Origin: Marmoricola sp. Leaf446
Lineage (GTDB): Bacteria; Actinomycetota; Actinomycetes; Propionibacteriales; Nocardioidaceae
Reading direction: 5' to 3'
DNA length: 55,844 bases
NCBI RefSeq assembly: GCF_001424755.1
Contig: NZ_LMRF01000004.1
Span: 1-55,844 of the forward strand
Under the pieces are notes generated by a model. That model did no database searches. It saw only the letters and a program-made list of their open reading frames with translations, and was not told the origin of the DNA. Both the position numbers and the translations under genes were made by a program. Position 1 is the first letter of the stretch. The number at the start of each line of letters is the position of its first letter. This document shows, piece by piece, positions 9,268-17,864 of the stretch.

Positions 9268-9298
9268 GACGTGCGTCCCACGCCTTGGGACGCGCGTC
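9268..9298 (+). terminator. Hairpin terminator before the ilvB promoter
   Basis: Inverted repeat GACGTGCGTCCCA / TGGGACGCGCGTC, 13 bp with one G-T wobble and a five-base loop. It lies between the VOC-fusion gene and the ilvB promoter, so it probably insulates the ilv operon from upstream transcription. Confidence 0.5.
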
Positions 9299-9306
9299 AC
9301 ACTGGG

Positions 9307-9335
9307 TTGAGCCCTGGCGGGGGTGGGGGCATGCT
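9307..9335 (+). promoter_or_regulatory. ilvB operon promoter
   Basis: TTGAGC (9307-9312) and CATGCT (9330-9335) are separated by 17 bases, a standard vegetative-sigma spacing. The leader-peptide ATG follows the -10 by six bases, so the transcript should begin at or next to that ATG. Confidence 0.6.
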
Positions 9336-9341
9336 TGGCCC

Positions 9342-9383
9342 ATGCGTTCCGACCTCCTCGTACGCACGCGACGCGTGAGCTGA
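9342..9383 (+). CDS. ilvB operon leader peptide
   Basis: 13-codon ORF reading MRSDLLVRTRRVS. It carries consecutive Leu-Leu-Val codons and a late Val codon, and it is placed between the ilv promoter and a strong terminator. Short branched-chain leader peptides of the same style precede ilvB in Streptomyces and corynebacteria. A ribosome stalled at Leu/Leu/Val codons (9354-9362) would sit beside the 8-base segment at 9369-9376, which is the exact complement of 9405-9412, so charging of tRNA-Leu/Val can be coupled to RNA folding upstream of the terminator. The start appears leaderless. Confidence 0.7.
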   Translation: MRSDLLVRTRRVS

Positions 9384-9447
9384 GTCCCCAGCCGGACTCG
9401 CGCCACGCGTCGACCCCTCGTCAGCCGACCGGCTCGAGGGGTTTTTT
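9369..9447 (+). terminator. ilvB transcription attenuator
   Basis: The terminator stem pairs CCCCTCG (9414-9420) with CGAGGGG (9435-9441), with an inner AGCC/GGCT pairing, and is followed by six T (9442-9447). Upstream, CGACGCGT (9369-9376, within the leader ORF) pairs with ACGCGTCG (9405-9412), enclosing a small GAGTCC/GGACTC hairpin (9382-9399). I can see the terminator and this helix that abuts it, but I could not derive a unique antiterminator by eye. Confidence 0.7.
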
Positions 9448-9491
9448 GTTGCCACCGATCCACCCCGAACGACCGACGAAGAGATGAGCAG

Positions 9492-11318
9492 ATGAGCGAG
9501 CAGCACGCGGGTCAGACCACGCGGCCCAACCCCGGCCAGCGGGTGGCCCAGGGCCTCGCGCAGGGACCGGCGGTCCCCGAGGCGCCCACCGTGTCCGGGG
9601 CCCAGAGCCTGATCAAGTCCCTCGAGCACGCCGGCGTGACCGAGATCTTCGGCATCCCCGGCGGCGCCATCCTCCCGGCGTACGACCCGCTCTTCGACTC
9701 CTCCATCCGCCACATCCTGGTGCGCCACGAGCAGGGCGCCGGCCACGCCGCCCAGGGGTACGCCTCGGCGACCGGCAAGGTCGGCGTCTGCATGGCCACC
9801 TCCGGCCCCGGCGCCACCAACCTGGTGACCGCGCTCGCCGACGCGCACATGGACTCGGTCCCCATCGTGGCGATCACCGGTCAGGTCGGCGCCAGCATGA
9901 TCGGCACCGACGCCTTCCAGGAGGCCGACATCCGGGGCATCACGATGCCCATCACCAAGCACAACTTCCTGGTCACCGACCCCGCCGACATCCCGCGCGT
10001 CGTCGCCGAGGCGTTCCACATCGCCTCGACCGGCCGCCCCGGCCCGGTGCTCGTCGACGTCGCGAAGTCGGCGCTGCAGGCGCAGACCACGTTCGTGTGG
10101 CCGACCGAGCTGAGCCTGCCGGGCTACCGCCCCGTCACCAAGCCCCACGCCAAGCAGATCCGCGAGGCCACCCGCCACGTCCTCGCCGCGCACAAGCCGG
10201 TCCTCTACGTCGGCGGCGGCGTGATCCGCGCCGACGCCTCGGCCGAGCTGCTCGAGCTCGCCGAGCTGACCGGGATGCCGGTCGTGACCACGCTGATGGC
10301 CCGCGGCGCCTTCCCCGACAGCCACGTGCAGAACCTCGGCATGCCCGGCATGCACGGCACCGTCGCCGCCGTCGCGGCGCTGCAGAAGAGCGACCTGCTG
10401 ATCAGCCTCGGCGCCCGCTTCGACGACCGCGTCACCGGCAACCTCGACTCGTTCGCCCCGCACGCCAAGGTGATCCACGCCGACATCGATCCCGCCGAGA
10501 TCGGCAAGAACCGTGTCGCCGACGTCCCGATCGTGGGCGACGCGCGCGAGACGATCACCGAGCTCGTCACCGCGCTGCGGGCCGAGAAGGAGCAAGGCCG
10601 CGCCGGGGACTACTCCACGTGGGTCGACTACCTGGCCGGGGTCAAGGAGCGCTACCCGCTCGGCTACGACACCCCCGAGGAGGGGCTGGCCCCGCAGTAC
10701 GTCATCGAGCGTCTGTCCGCCATCGCCGGCCCCGAAGCGGTCTACGTCTCCGGCGTCGGGCAGCACCAGATGTGGGCGACCCACTTCGTGCAGTACGAGC
10801 ACCCCCGCACCTGGCTCAACTCCGGCGGCCTCGGCACCATGGGGTACGCCGTCCCCGCCGCCATGGGCGCCAAGGTCGCCCGGCCCGAGGCGGTCGTCTG
10901 GGCCATCGACGGCGACGGCTGCTTCCAGATGACCAACCAGGAGCTGGCCACCTGCACGATCGAGGGCATCCCGATCAAGGTCGCCCTGATCAACAACGAG
11001 TCGCTCGGCATGGTGCGGCAGTGGCAGACCCTGTTCTACGAGGGTCGCTACTCCAACACCGACCTGCACTCCAAGCGGGTGCCCGACTTCGTCAAGCTCG
11101 CCGAGGCCTATGGTGCCGTGGGCCTGACCTGCGACGACCCGGCCGACGTGGACGCGACGATCCGCAAGGCGATGGAGATCAACGACGTGCCGGTCGTGAT
11201 CGACTTCCGGGTCGAGCGCGACGCCATGGTCTGGCCGATGGTGGCCGCGGGCACGTCCAACGACGAGATCAAGTACGCCCGCGACCTGGCCCCCGACTTC
11301 GAGGAGGACGACCTCTGA
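9492..11318 (+). CDS. ilvB: Acetolactate synthase, large (catalytic) subunit
   Basis: 608-residue thiamine-diphosphate enzyme that condenses two pyruvates to acetolactate (valine/leucine) or pyruvate with 2-oxobutanoate to acetohydroxybutyrate (isoleucine). The TPP-activating glutamate is E80 in [28 protein letters not shown] follows, and the TPP/Mg motif [12 protein letters not shown] lies near residue 475. Length is normal for the family; about 35 N-terminal residues precede the conserved core. It is the first structural gene of ilvBNC, behind the leader peptide and attenuator, and its TGA overlaps the ilvN ATG by one base, pointing to coupled translation of the two subunits. Confidence 0.97.
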   Translation: MSEQHAGQTTRPNPGQRVAQGLAQGPAVPEAPTVSGAQSLIKSLEHAGVTEIFGIPGGAILPAYDPLFDSSIRHILVRHEQGAGHAAQGYASATGKVGVCMATSGPGATNLVTALADAHMDSVPIVAITGQVGASMIGTDAFQEADIRGITMPITKHNFLVTDPADIPRVVAEAFHIASTGRPGPVLVDVAKSALQAQTTFVWPTELSLPGYRPVTKPHAKQIREATRHVLAAHKPVLYVGGGVIRADASAELLELAELTGMPVVTTLMARGAFPDSHVQNLGMPGMHGTVAAVAALQKSDLLISLGARFDDRVTGNLDSFAPHAKVIHADIDPAEIGKNRVADVPIVGDARETITELVTALRAEKEQGRAGDYSTWVDYLAGVKERYPLGYDTPEEGLAPQYVIERLSAIAGPEAVYVSGVGQHQMWATHFVQYEHPRTWLNSGGLGTMGYAVPAAMGAKVARPEAVVWAIDGDGCFQMTNQELATCTIEGIPIKVALINNESLGMVRQWQTLFYEGRYSNTDLHSKRVPDFVKLAEAYGAVGLTCDDPADVDATIRKAMEINDVPVVIDFRVERDAMVWPMVAAGTSNDEIKYARDLAPDFEEDDL

Positions 11319-11866
11319 TGACGACGCACACCCTCTCCGTGCTGGTCGAGAACAAGCCCGGCGTGCTGACCCGCGTCGCCGCGCTGTTCAGCCGCCGCGG
11401 CTTCAACATCGACTCGCTGGCCGTGGGCCCGACCGAGCACCCCGAGATCTCCCGGATGACCATCGTGGTCAGCGTCGAGGGCCTCCCGCTCGAGCAGGTC
11501 ACCAAGCAGCTCAACAAGCTGGTCGAGGTGCTCAAGATCGTCGAGCTCGACTACCGCGAGGCCGTCACCCGCGAGCTGCTCCTGGTCAAGGTCCGCGCCG
11601 ACGCCGAGACCCGCGGCCAGGTCGTCGACGCGGTGCAGCTGTTCCGCGCCAAGGTCGTCGACGTCGCCCCCGACGCGGTGACCATCGAGGTGACCGGCAA
11701 CTCCGACAAGCTCAAGGACTTCCTCGCGGTGCTCGAGCCCTTCGGCATCCGCGAGCTCGTCCAGTCGGGCATGGTCGCCATCGGCCGCGGCAGCCGCTCG
11801 ATCTCCGAGCGCACCGTCCGCCCCGTCCCGGTGCCGGTCCCCGTGGCCACCGCCGTCCCCGGCTGA
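11318..11866 (+). CDS. ilvN: Acetolactate synthase, small (regulatory) subunit
   Basis: 182-residue regulatory subunit. It begins HTLSVLVENKPGVLTRVAAL, the ACT domain that binds valine and confers feedback inhibition, and continues into the second conserved half (VTRELLLVKVRAD ... FGIRELVQSGMVAIGRGSRS). A short Pro/Val tail (VPVPVPV) closes the protein. It acts in complex with IlvB in the cytoplasm. The one-base TGATG overlap with ilvB and the 48-base gap to ilvC support one operon. Confidence 0.96.
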   Translation: MTTHTLSVLVENKPGVLTRVAALFSRRGFNIDSLAVGPTEHPEISRMTIVVSVEGLPLEQVTKQLNKLVEVLKIVELDYREAVTRELLLVKVRADAETRGQVVDAVQLFRAKVVDVAPDAVTIEVTGNSDKLKDFLAVLEPFGIRELVQSGMVAIGRGSRSISERTVRPVPVPVPVATAVPG

Positions 11867-12943
<1,077 letters not shown>

Positions 12944-12966
12944 TCGACCCGTCGCTCGACGACGGA

Positions 12967-13022
12967 TCCCAGGTTCGCCTGGGAGACCGGCGCTCCGCCG
13001 GGGTTGCGACCCCGGCGGAGCG
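12967..13022 (+). terminator. ilvC terminator, copy 1 (two hairpins)
   Basis: TCCCAGG-TTCG-CCTGGGA (12967-12984) is a 7-bp stem with a UUCG tetraloop. It is followed by a 14-bp perfect stem, CGCTCCGCCGGGGT (12991-13004) with its complement at 13009-13022 and a TGCG loop. There is no T-run. Confidence 0.6.
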
Positions 13023-13206
13023 TCTGTGTCTCCGGCGCAGTGCCCGCGTCGCGGCGTACGTGCTCGGCAGGCTTCTCCTCACCTTGGCGGGCATCGCGAC
13101 GCCTGCCAGGCACCAGATTCCCCGGACGTCCGGGGAACCTGCGGCCGCCGTACGCCGCTGATCGACCCGTCGCTCGTCGACGGATCCCCAGGTTCGCCGG
13201 GGAAGC

Positions 13207-13244
13207 AGACGCTCCGCCGGGGTTGCGACCCCGGCGGAGCGTCT
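13207..13244 (+). terminator. Terminator hairpin, copy 2 of the repeat
   Basis: 17-bp perfect stem: AGACGCTCCGCCGGGGT (13207-13223), loop TGCG, complement 13228-13244. The same hairpin as in copy 1 but three base pairs longer; the two copies stand 218 bp apart. Confidence 0.55.
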
Positions 13245-13402
13245 GTGTCTCCGGCGCAGTGACCGCGTCGCGGCGTACGTGCTCGGCAGGCTTCTCCTCA
13301 CCCTGGCGGGCATCGCGACGCCTGCCAGGCACCAGATTCCCCGGACGTCCGGGTAACCTGCAGCCGCCGTACGCCGCTTGAGCGACCGGCGACACTGGCC
13401 CC

Positions 13403-13990
13403 ATGAGCCAGCTGGACGCCCCCGCCCGGAGCCGACGGATGGGCCTGCTGCCCGCCGCCGTGGCGATGGGCGTGCTGGTGGTGGTGCTGTGGGTGCTCGA
13501 GGGGGTCGACCAGGCGACCGGCAACGCGCTGGACCCCTACGGCATCGAGCCGCGGCAGCTCGACAGCCTCGACAACGTGTTCTACGCGCCCTGGCTGCAC
13601 GGCGGCTACGCCCACCTGGTCTCCAACACGGTGCCGTTCTTCGTGCTCGGGGTGATCGTGCTGATGGACGGCTGGGGCCGCTGGCTGCGCACCAGCCTGG
13701 TCGTCGTCCTGGTCTCCGGCGCCGCGGTGTGGCTGTTCTCCCCGCCCGGCTCGCTCACCCTGGGCGCCAGCGGCGTCGTGTTCGGGTGGCTGACCTACCT
13801 GATGGTCCGCGGCTTCTACTCCCGCAGCCCCGGCCAGGTGGCGACCGGGGTGGTGCTGTTCCTGTTCTACGGCGGGCTGCTGTGGGGCGTGCTGCCGACC
13901 GACGCCGGGATCTCCTGGCAGGCCCACGCGGGCGGGGCGCTCGGCGGGCTGCTCACCGCCCGGTCGGCGCGGGGCCACCGGCCCGACTGA
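13403..13990 (+). CDS. Rhomboid-family intramembrane serine protease
   Basis: 195-residue membrane protein with six predicted transmembrane helices. Catalytic features are all visible: H71 and N75 in the HLVSN motif of TM2, nucleophile S123 in GASG, and the partner H175 in SWQAHAGG of the last helix. It should cleave transmembrane substrates within the membrane; targets are unknown. ATG 13403 stands six bases after GACACT (13391-13396), a weak -10 like others in this window. It follows the tandem repeat after ilvC and is convergent with the ABC exporter, with two strong hairpins between. Confidence 0.85.
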   Translation: MSQLDAPARSRRMGLLPAAVAMGVLVVVLWVLEGVDQATGNALDPYGIEPRQLDSLDNVFYAPWLHGGYAHLVSNTVPFFVLGVIVLMDGWGRWLRTSLVVVLVSGAAVWLFSPPGSLTLGASGVVFGWLTYLMVRGFYSRSPGQVATGVVLFLFYGGLLWGVLPTDAGISWQAHAGGALGGLLTARSARGHRPD

Positions 13991-14013
13991 GCGCCGACTC
14001 CCCGGAGGGAGCT

Positions 14014-14072
14014 GCTGCTCCCCGGGCGAAGTTCTGCCCGGGGAGCAGCGGTTTCACAGGGGACCCTGTGAA
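14014..14072. terminator. Two hairpins between convergent genes
   Basis: First a 14-bp perfect stem GCTGCTCCCCGGGC (14014-14027) / complement 14036-14049, loop of eight bases. Then the palindrome TTCACAGGG-GA-CCCTGTGAA (14053-14072). Both are symmetrical and can serve the rhomboid gene on the plus strand and the ABC permease gene on the minus strand. Confidence 0.6.
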
Positions 14073-14094
14073 TCCGCAGCCGCAGCGCCCCGCC

Positions 14095-14922
14095 CTACTT
14101 CACCTCCGACCGCCGCACGAGCAGCACCCCGACGGCGAGGGGGAGGACCAGCCAGAGCAGGCCGGAGACGCCGAGGTGGGCCCACTCCGTGGCGCTCAGG
14201 TCGCCCTCGTAGAGCAGCGTCGAGGAGTACTGGAAGTCGATCCAGCCCTGCACGTCGGCGAACCACGACTGGTAGGCCGCGAGCAGGCCGAACATCGTCG
14301 GCAGCAGGAACCAGTAGACGACGTACGCCGTGATGGCCGCCGGCGAGCTGCGCAACAGCACCCCGAGCGTGAACCCGACCAGCAGGCCGAGCACGTTGGC
14401 CAGCACGATCATCGCGAGCTGCTGCACCGAGGAGTCCCACACCGGGTCGACGCCGTTGATCGCAGCTCCGAGCAGGTTGCCCAGCGCGCCGATGCCCATC
14501 GCGAGCAGCATCGAGACCACGCCGACGGCCACGGCGACCACGCCCTTGGCCAGCAGCACGCGCCCGCGGCGGGGCACGAGGGTGAAGGTCGTCAGGCCGC
14601 TGCGCTGGGACCACTCGCTGGTGACCGCGAGCACGGCCACGACGGGCAGCAGCAGCGCCATCGGGAACCCGACGGCCTGGGCGAAGCTGCCGTAGACCTG
14701 GGCCGAGTCGGGGGCGAAGACGATCACCGCGGCGGTGGCCAGGGTGGCCGCGATGCCGATGCCGGCGAGCAGCCAGAACCCCGAGCGGGTGTCGAAGGTC
14801 TTGCGCGCCTCGACGCCGAGCAGCCGCGTGAACGGGATGGCCGCCAGGTCGGGCCGCGGTGCGGCCAGGTCGGTGGGCGTGGTCGCGGCGGACCGGGGGG
14901 CGGTGGTGGTGGCGGTGCTCAT
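14095..14922 (-). CDS. ABC transporter permease (ABC-2 type)
   Basis: 275-residue membrane protein with a Pro/Ala/Thr-rich cytoplasmic start, the segment LGVEARKTFDTRSGFWLL before the first helix, and about six hydrophobic helices, the usual layout of ABC-2 permeases of the NatB/antibiotic-resistance type. The ATG at 14922 overlaps the stop of the ATPase gene by four bases, so the two form a transporter. Substrate unknown; export is inferred from the family. Confidence 0.8.
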   Translation of the reverse strand: MSTATTTAPRSAATTPTDLAAPRPDLAAIPFTRLLGVEARKTFDTRSGFWLLAGIGIAATLATAAVIVFAPDSAQVYGSFAQAVGFPMALLLPVVAVLAVTSEWSQRSGLTTFTLVPRRGRVLLAKGVVAVAVGVVSMLLAMGIGALGNLLGAAINGVDPVWDSSVQQLAMIVLANVLGLLVGFTLGVLLRSSPAAITAYVVYWFLLPTMFGLLAAYQSWFADVQGWIDFQYSSTLLYEGDLSATEWAHLGVSGLLWLVLPLAVGVLLVRRSEVK

Positions 14923-15818
14923 GCTGCGACTCCCTCGCGCTGGCTGGAGGCGGTGAGCTCGAGGAACATCTCCTCGAGACCCGCGCTGTCCGCGGACCGG
15001 AGCTCGGTCAGCGGCACCCCGGCGGTGTGCGCGACCGTGCCGATGCGGGCGGCCTCGGCCGTGGCCAGGACGGCGCCGTCGGGCGCCACGGTGTGGTCGA
15101 TCCCGGCGGCGTCCAGGGCGGCGGCGAGGGCCGCGGTGTCCAGGGCGCGTACGACGCTCCCGGCGCCCGCGAGCAGCTCGGCCTTGGTGCCCTGCGCGAC
15201 CACCCGGCCGTGGCCGATGACGACGAGGTCGTCGGCGACCACCTCGATCTCGTGCAGCAGGTGCGAGGAGAGCAGCACGGTGCCGCCGGCGTCGGCGTAG
15301 CCCCGGAGCAGGTCGCGCATCCAGCGGATCCCCGCCGGGTCGAGCCCGTTGGCCGGCTCGTCGAGCACCAGGACCCGGGGGTCCCCGATCAACGCCGTGG
15401 CGACGCCGAGCCGCTGCCGCATGCCGAGGGAGTAGTGCCGCACCCGACGCTCGGCCTCGCGGTCGGTGAGCCCCACCCGGTCGAGCATCTCCGCGACACG
15501 GGCGCGGGGGAGCCCCATCGTGGCAGCGGCGATGCGCAGGATCTCCCGGCCGGTGCGGCCGGCGTGCTGGGCCGAGGCGTCGAGCAGGACCCCGACCTCG
15601 CGGCCGGGGTTGGGCAGGTCGCAGAACCTGCGCCCGTCGATGGTCGCCGACCCGGAGGTGGCGGGAGTCAGGCCGACCACGACGCGCATGGTGGTGGACT
15701 TGCCGGCGCCGTTGGGACCGAGGAACCCGGTCACGCGGCCCGGACGGGCGGTGAAGCTGACGTCGTCGACGGCGGTGGAGCCGGCGTATCTCTTGGTCAG
15801 GGACTCGATGGTGATCAT
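14919..15818 (-). CDS. ABC transporter ATP-binding protein
   Basis: 299-residue ATPase subunit. Walker A GPNGAGKST is at residues 34-42, the signature is YSLGMRQRLGVA, Walker B is RVLVLDEPANGLDP and the switch histidine is in SSHLLHEIEVVADD. The C-terminal 90 residues form the extra domain common in DrrA/CcmA-like exporters. It pairs with the overlapping permease gene downstream. ATG 15818 lies seven bases after GAGGCT on the minus strand (15826-15831), so the transcript may be leaderless. Confidence 0.85.
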   Translation of the reverse strand: MITIESLTKRYAGSTAVDDVSFTARPGRVTGFLGPNGAGKSTTMRVVVGLTPATSGSATIDGRRFCDLPNPGREVGVLLDASAQHAGRTGREILRIAAATMGLPRARVAEMLDRVGLTDREAERRVRHYSLGMRQRLGVATALIGDPRVLVLDEPANGLDPAGIRWMRDLLRGYADAGGTVLLSSHLLHEIEVVADDLVVIGHGRVVAQGTKAELLAGAGSVVRALDTAALAAALDAAGIDHTVAPDGAVLATAEAARIGTVAHTAGVPLTELRSADSAGLEEMFLELTASSQREGVAA

Positions 15819-15923
15819 GTCCCGCAGCCTCGCCGCGACCGACCTCGCGCCGCATCGGGTGATGCCCTGGACCCACCCCTGAACCCACCCCTGGGAGCAC
15901 CCCGAGCGCCCCGGGGGGCGGGG

Positions 15924-16472
15924 TCAGGGTCGGGGGTGGGTGGTCCGGTTGGCGCGGAAGACCTGGGAGGGCTCGTCGTACCACCAGGTGTGCACCCCGA
16001 GGTCGCGCATGCCGAGGGCGGAGGCCACCGCTCGCGACGGGTGGTTGGTGACGTGGGTCAGCGCCCACACCTCGTCCAGCCCGTGGTCGAACGCGCGGGC
16101 CAGGACGGCGGCGGCCGCCTCGCGCGCCCACCCCTGGCCCCAGCTGTCGGGGTGTAGGTGCCAGCCGATCTCGACCTCGCCGGCCTCGGCCTCGGGCAGC
16201 TCGAGGGTGAGCACCGACCCGACGGGCATCCCGGTGGCCCGGGGCACGACCGCCCAGAAGCCGATCGGCGGCGCCGTCGCGAGCCCGCGGTAGCGGTCGA
16301 TGCGGGCGTGGGCCTCGTCGAGGTCGGCCATCAGCTGCGGCGGCCCGTCGTCGAGCCACTGCACCACCTCGACCCGGCTCAGGATGTCGAGCAGCCGGGC
16401 GGCCTCGGCGTGTCGCCAGGGGCGTACGACGAGCCGCTCGGTCGCCACCACCACGTCCGTCAGGTCGTCCAC
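15924..16472 (-). CDS. GNAT-family N-acetyltransferase
   Basis: 182 residues. It has the RimJ/RimL-like beginning TERLVVRPWRHAEAARLLDILS, a central VEIGWHLHPDSWGQGWAREAA segment that carries the acetyl-CoA pyrophosphate-binding pattern (Gln/Gly-x-Gly-x-Ala), and a late NHPSRAVASALGMRDLG motif. It probably acetylates a protein N-terminus or small amine; target unknown. The start is uncertain: GTG 16472 gives a short lead-in, while GTG 16508 is also open and would place the start directly against the divergent FrnE gene within one CACGTG palindrome. Confidence 0.75.
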   Translation of the reverse strand: MDDLTDVVVATERLVVRPWRHAEAARLLDILSRVEVVQWLDDGPPQLMADLDEAHARIDRYRGLATAPPIGFWAVVPRATGMPVGSVLTLELPEAEAGEVEIGWHLHPDSWGQGWAREAAAAVLARAFDHGLDEVWALTHVTNHPSRAVASALGMRDLGVHTWWYDEPSQVFRANRTTHPRP

Positions 16473-16508
16473 GGGAACAGTCGACCACCTCGGGCGGTTG
16501 GGACGCAC

Positions 16509-17213
16509 GTGAGAATCGAGATCTGGTCCGACGTCGTGTGTCCCTGGTGCTACGTCGGCAAGCGCCGGCTCGAGACCGCGCTGGCGGGCTTCGAGCACGG
16601 CGGGGACGTCGAGCTGGTCTACCGCTCGTTCCAGCTCGACCCGTCGGCCCCGCTCGAGCCGACCGAGACGGTCGCCGAGTCGCTGGGACGCAAGTACGGC
16701 GGTGGCCCGGCCGCCGGCCAGCAGATGGTCGACCAGATGGAGGCGGTCGCCACCGAGGAGGGGCTGCTGTTCCGTCTCGGCGAGGCCCAGCACGTCGGCA
16801 CCGTCGACGCCCATCGGCTGCTCCACCTCGCCCTGGAGAGCGGCCCGGCCACGCAGGTGGCGCTGAAGGAGGAGCTGCTGGCGGCGTACTTCGTGCGTGC
16901 CGAGAACGTCGCCGACCACGGCGTCCTGCGCGCCGCTGCCGCGACCGTCGGGCTCGACGCCGCGCGCGTCGAGGAGGTCCTCGGCAGCCAGCAGTACGCC
17001 GACGCGGTGGAGGCCGACGTCCGCCAGGCCGCGGCGTACGGCGCCACGGGGGTGCCGTTCTTCGTCGTCGACGGCCGCTACGGCATCGCGGGCGCGCAGC
17101 CAGCGGAGACGTTCACGCAGGTGCTGACCCAGGCCTGGGACGACGCCCACCCGCGGCTGCAGACGGTCGGCGGCACCGACGAAGCCTGCGGCCCCGACGG
17201 CTGCGCCATCTGA
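16509..17213 (+). CDS. FrnE-like DsbA-family thiol oxidoreductase
   Basis: 234-residue thioredoxin-fold protein of the DsbA/FrnE branch. The catalytic motif C11-Pro-Trp-C14 lies in SDVVCPWCYVGKRR; the cis-proline region is GVPFFVVDGRYGIAGAQ, and the family FQLDPSAP stretch follows the active site. There is no signal peptide, so it is a cytoplasmic disulfide or polyketide-type oxidoreductase. The C-terminus has a Cys-Gly-Pro-Asp-Gly-Cys motif, a second Cys pair typical of the subgroup. The GTG start fits the family N-terminus (RIEIWSDVVCPWC). Confidence 0.85.
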   Translation: MRIEIWSDVVCPWCYVGKRRLETALAGFEHGGDVELVYRSFQLDPSAPLEPTETVAESLGRKYGGGPAAGQQMVDQMEAVATEEGLLFRLGEAQHVGTVDAHRLLHLALESGPATQVALKEELLAAYFVRAENVADHGVLRAAAATVGLDAARVEEVLGSQQYADAVEADVRQAAAYGATGVPFFVVDGRYGIAGAQPAETFTQVLTQAWDDAHPRLQTVGGTDEACGPDGCAI

Positions 17214-17246
17214 CCCGAGGCGGTCCGGCTGGGTACCGGCTGCGTC

Positions 17247-17774
17247 GTGCAGACCTTCCTCCCGTACGCCGACCCGGAGGCGTCGGCCCGCGCGCTGGAT
17301 GCCAAGCGGCTGGGCAAGCAGCGCGTGGAGTGCCTCCAGGTCGTGCGCGGCCTGACCGTGCCGGGCTACGGCTGGCGGCGGCACCCCGCGGTGACCATGT
17401 GGACCGGGTGCCTGGAGGCCCTGGGCCGCTACTCGTTGACCTGCTGCGAGGTGTGGGTCGAGGCCGGTCGGGCCGACACGGTGGCCGAGACGCTGCGGGC
17501 CGAGCTGGCGGCCGGTGGGGTGGCGCGCGTGCGGACCCAGGCCGAGCTGGAGGGCGCGGGCGAGGTCCCCTGGTGGTGGGGTCACGAGTCCGTCCACCGC
17601 TCGCACCGGTCGGCGCTGCTGCGCAAGGACCCCGAGCACTACGGCCCGATGTTCCCCGACGTGGCGGCCGACCTCGCCTACGTGTGGCCCGGCCCGGAGC
17701 CCCGCGAGATCACCGAGGGCGAGGCGTCCGCACGGTTCGTGCCCTCACCGCCGCGTGGGGGTCGCCAAGGCTGA
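17247..17774 (+). CDS. MSMEG_6728-like protein
   Basis: 175-residue protein matching the actinobacterial MSMEG_6728 family: it starts MQTFLPYADPEASARALD, then KRLGKQRVECLQVVRGL, YGWRRHPAVTMWTG and ends with a region containing HRSALLRKDPEHY. These segments resemble the pyrimidine-dimer DNA glycosylase (T4 endonuclease V-like) group, in which an N-terminal residue and neighbouring arginines act on DNA. A repair role is plausible but not shown. GTG 17247 lies about seven bases after TACCGG (17234-17239). Confidence 0.7.
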   Translation: MQTFLPYADPEASARALDAKRLGKQRVECLQVVRGLTVPGYGWRRHPAVTMWTGCLEALGRYSLTCCEVWVEAGRADTVAETLRAELAAGGVARVRTQAELEGAGEVPWWWGHESVHRSHRSALLRKDPEHYGPMFPDVAADLAYVWPGPEPREITEGEASARFVPSPPRGGRQG

Positions 17775-17864
17775 CCCGCCGTGGGCGCCGCCACCCTCGC
17801 GTAGGCTGACCGGCGCGCACAGCGTCGTGCCCCTCACCCCGTCAGGCCCCACGTCAGGACTGCC

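Noticed and set aside
9369-9412. A T-box or other riboswitch before ilvB
   Set aside because: No T-box core (UGGN bulge or stem I motifs) is visible; the leader peptide explains the region.
14095-16488. One 797-codon open frame on the minus strand
   Set aside because: Only its last 276 codons (ABC permease) are a gene; the upstream part is an out-of-frame reading of the ATPase and GNAT genes.
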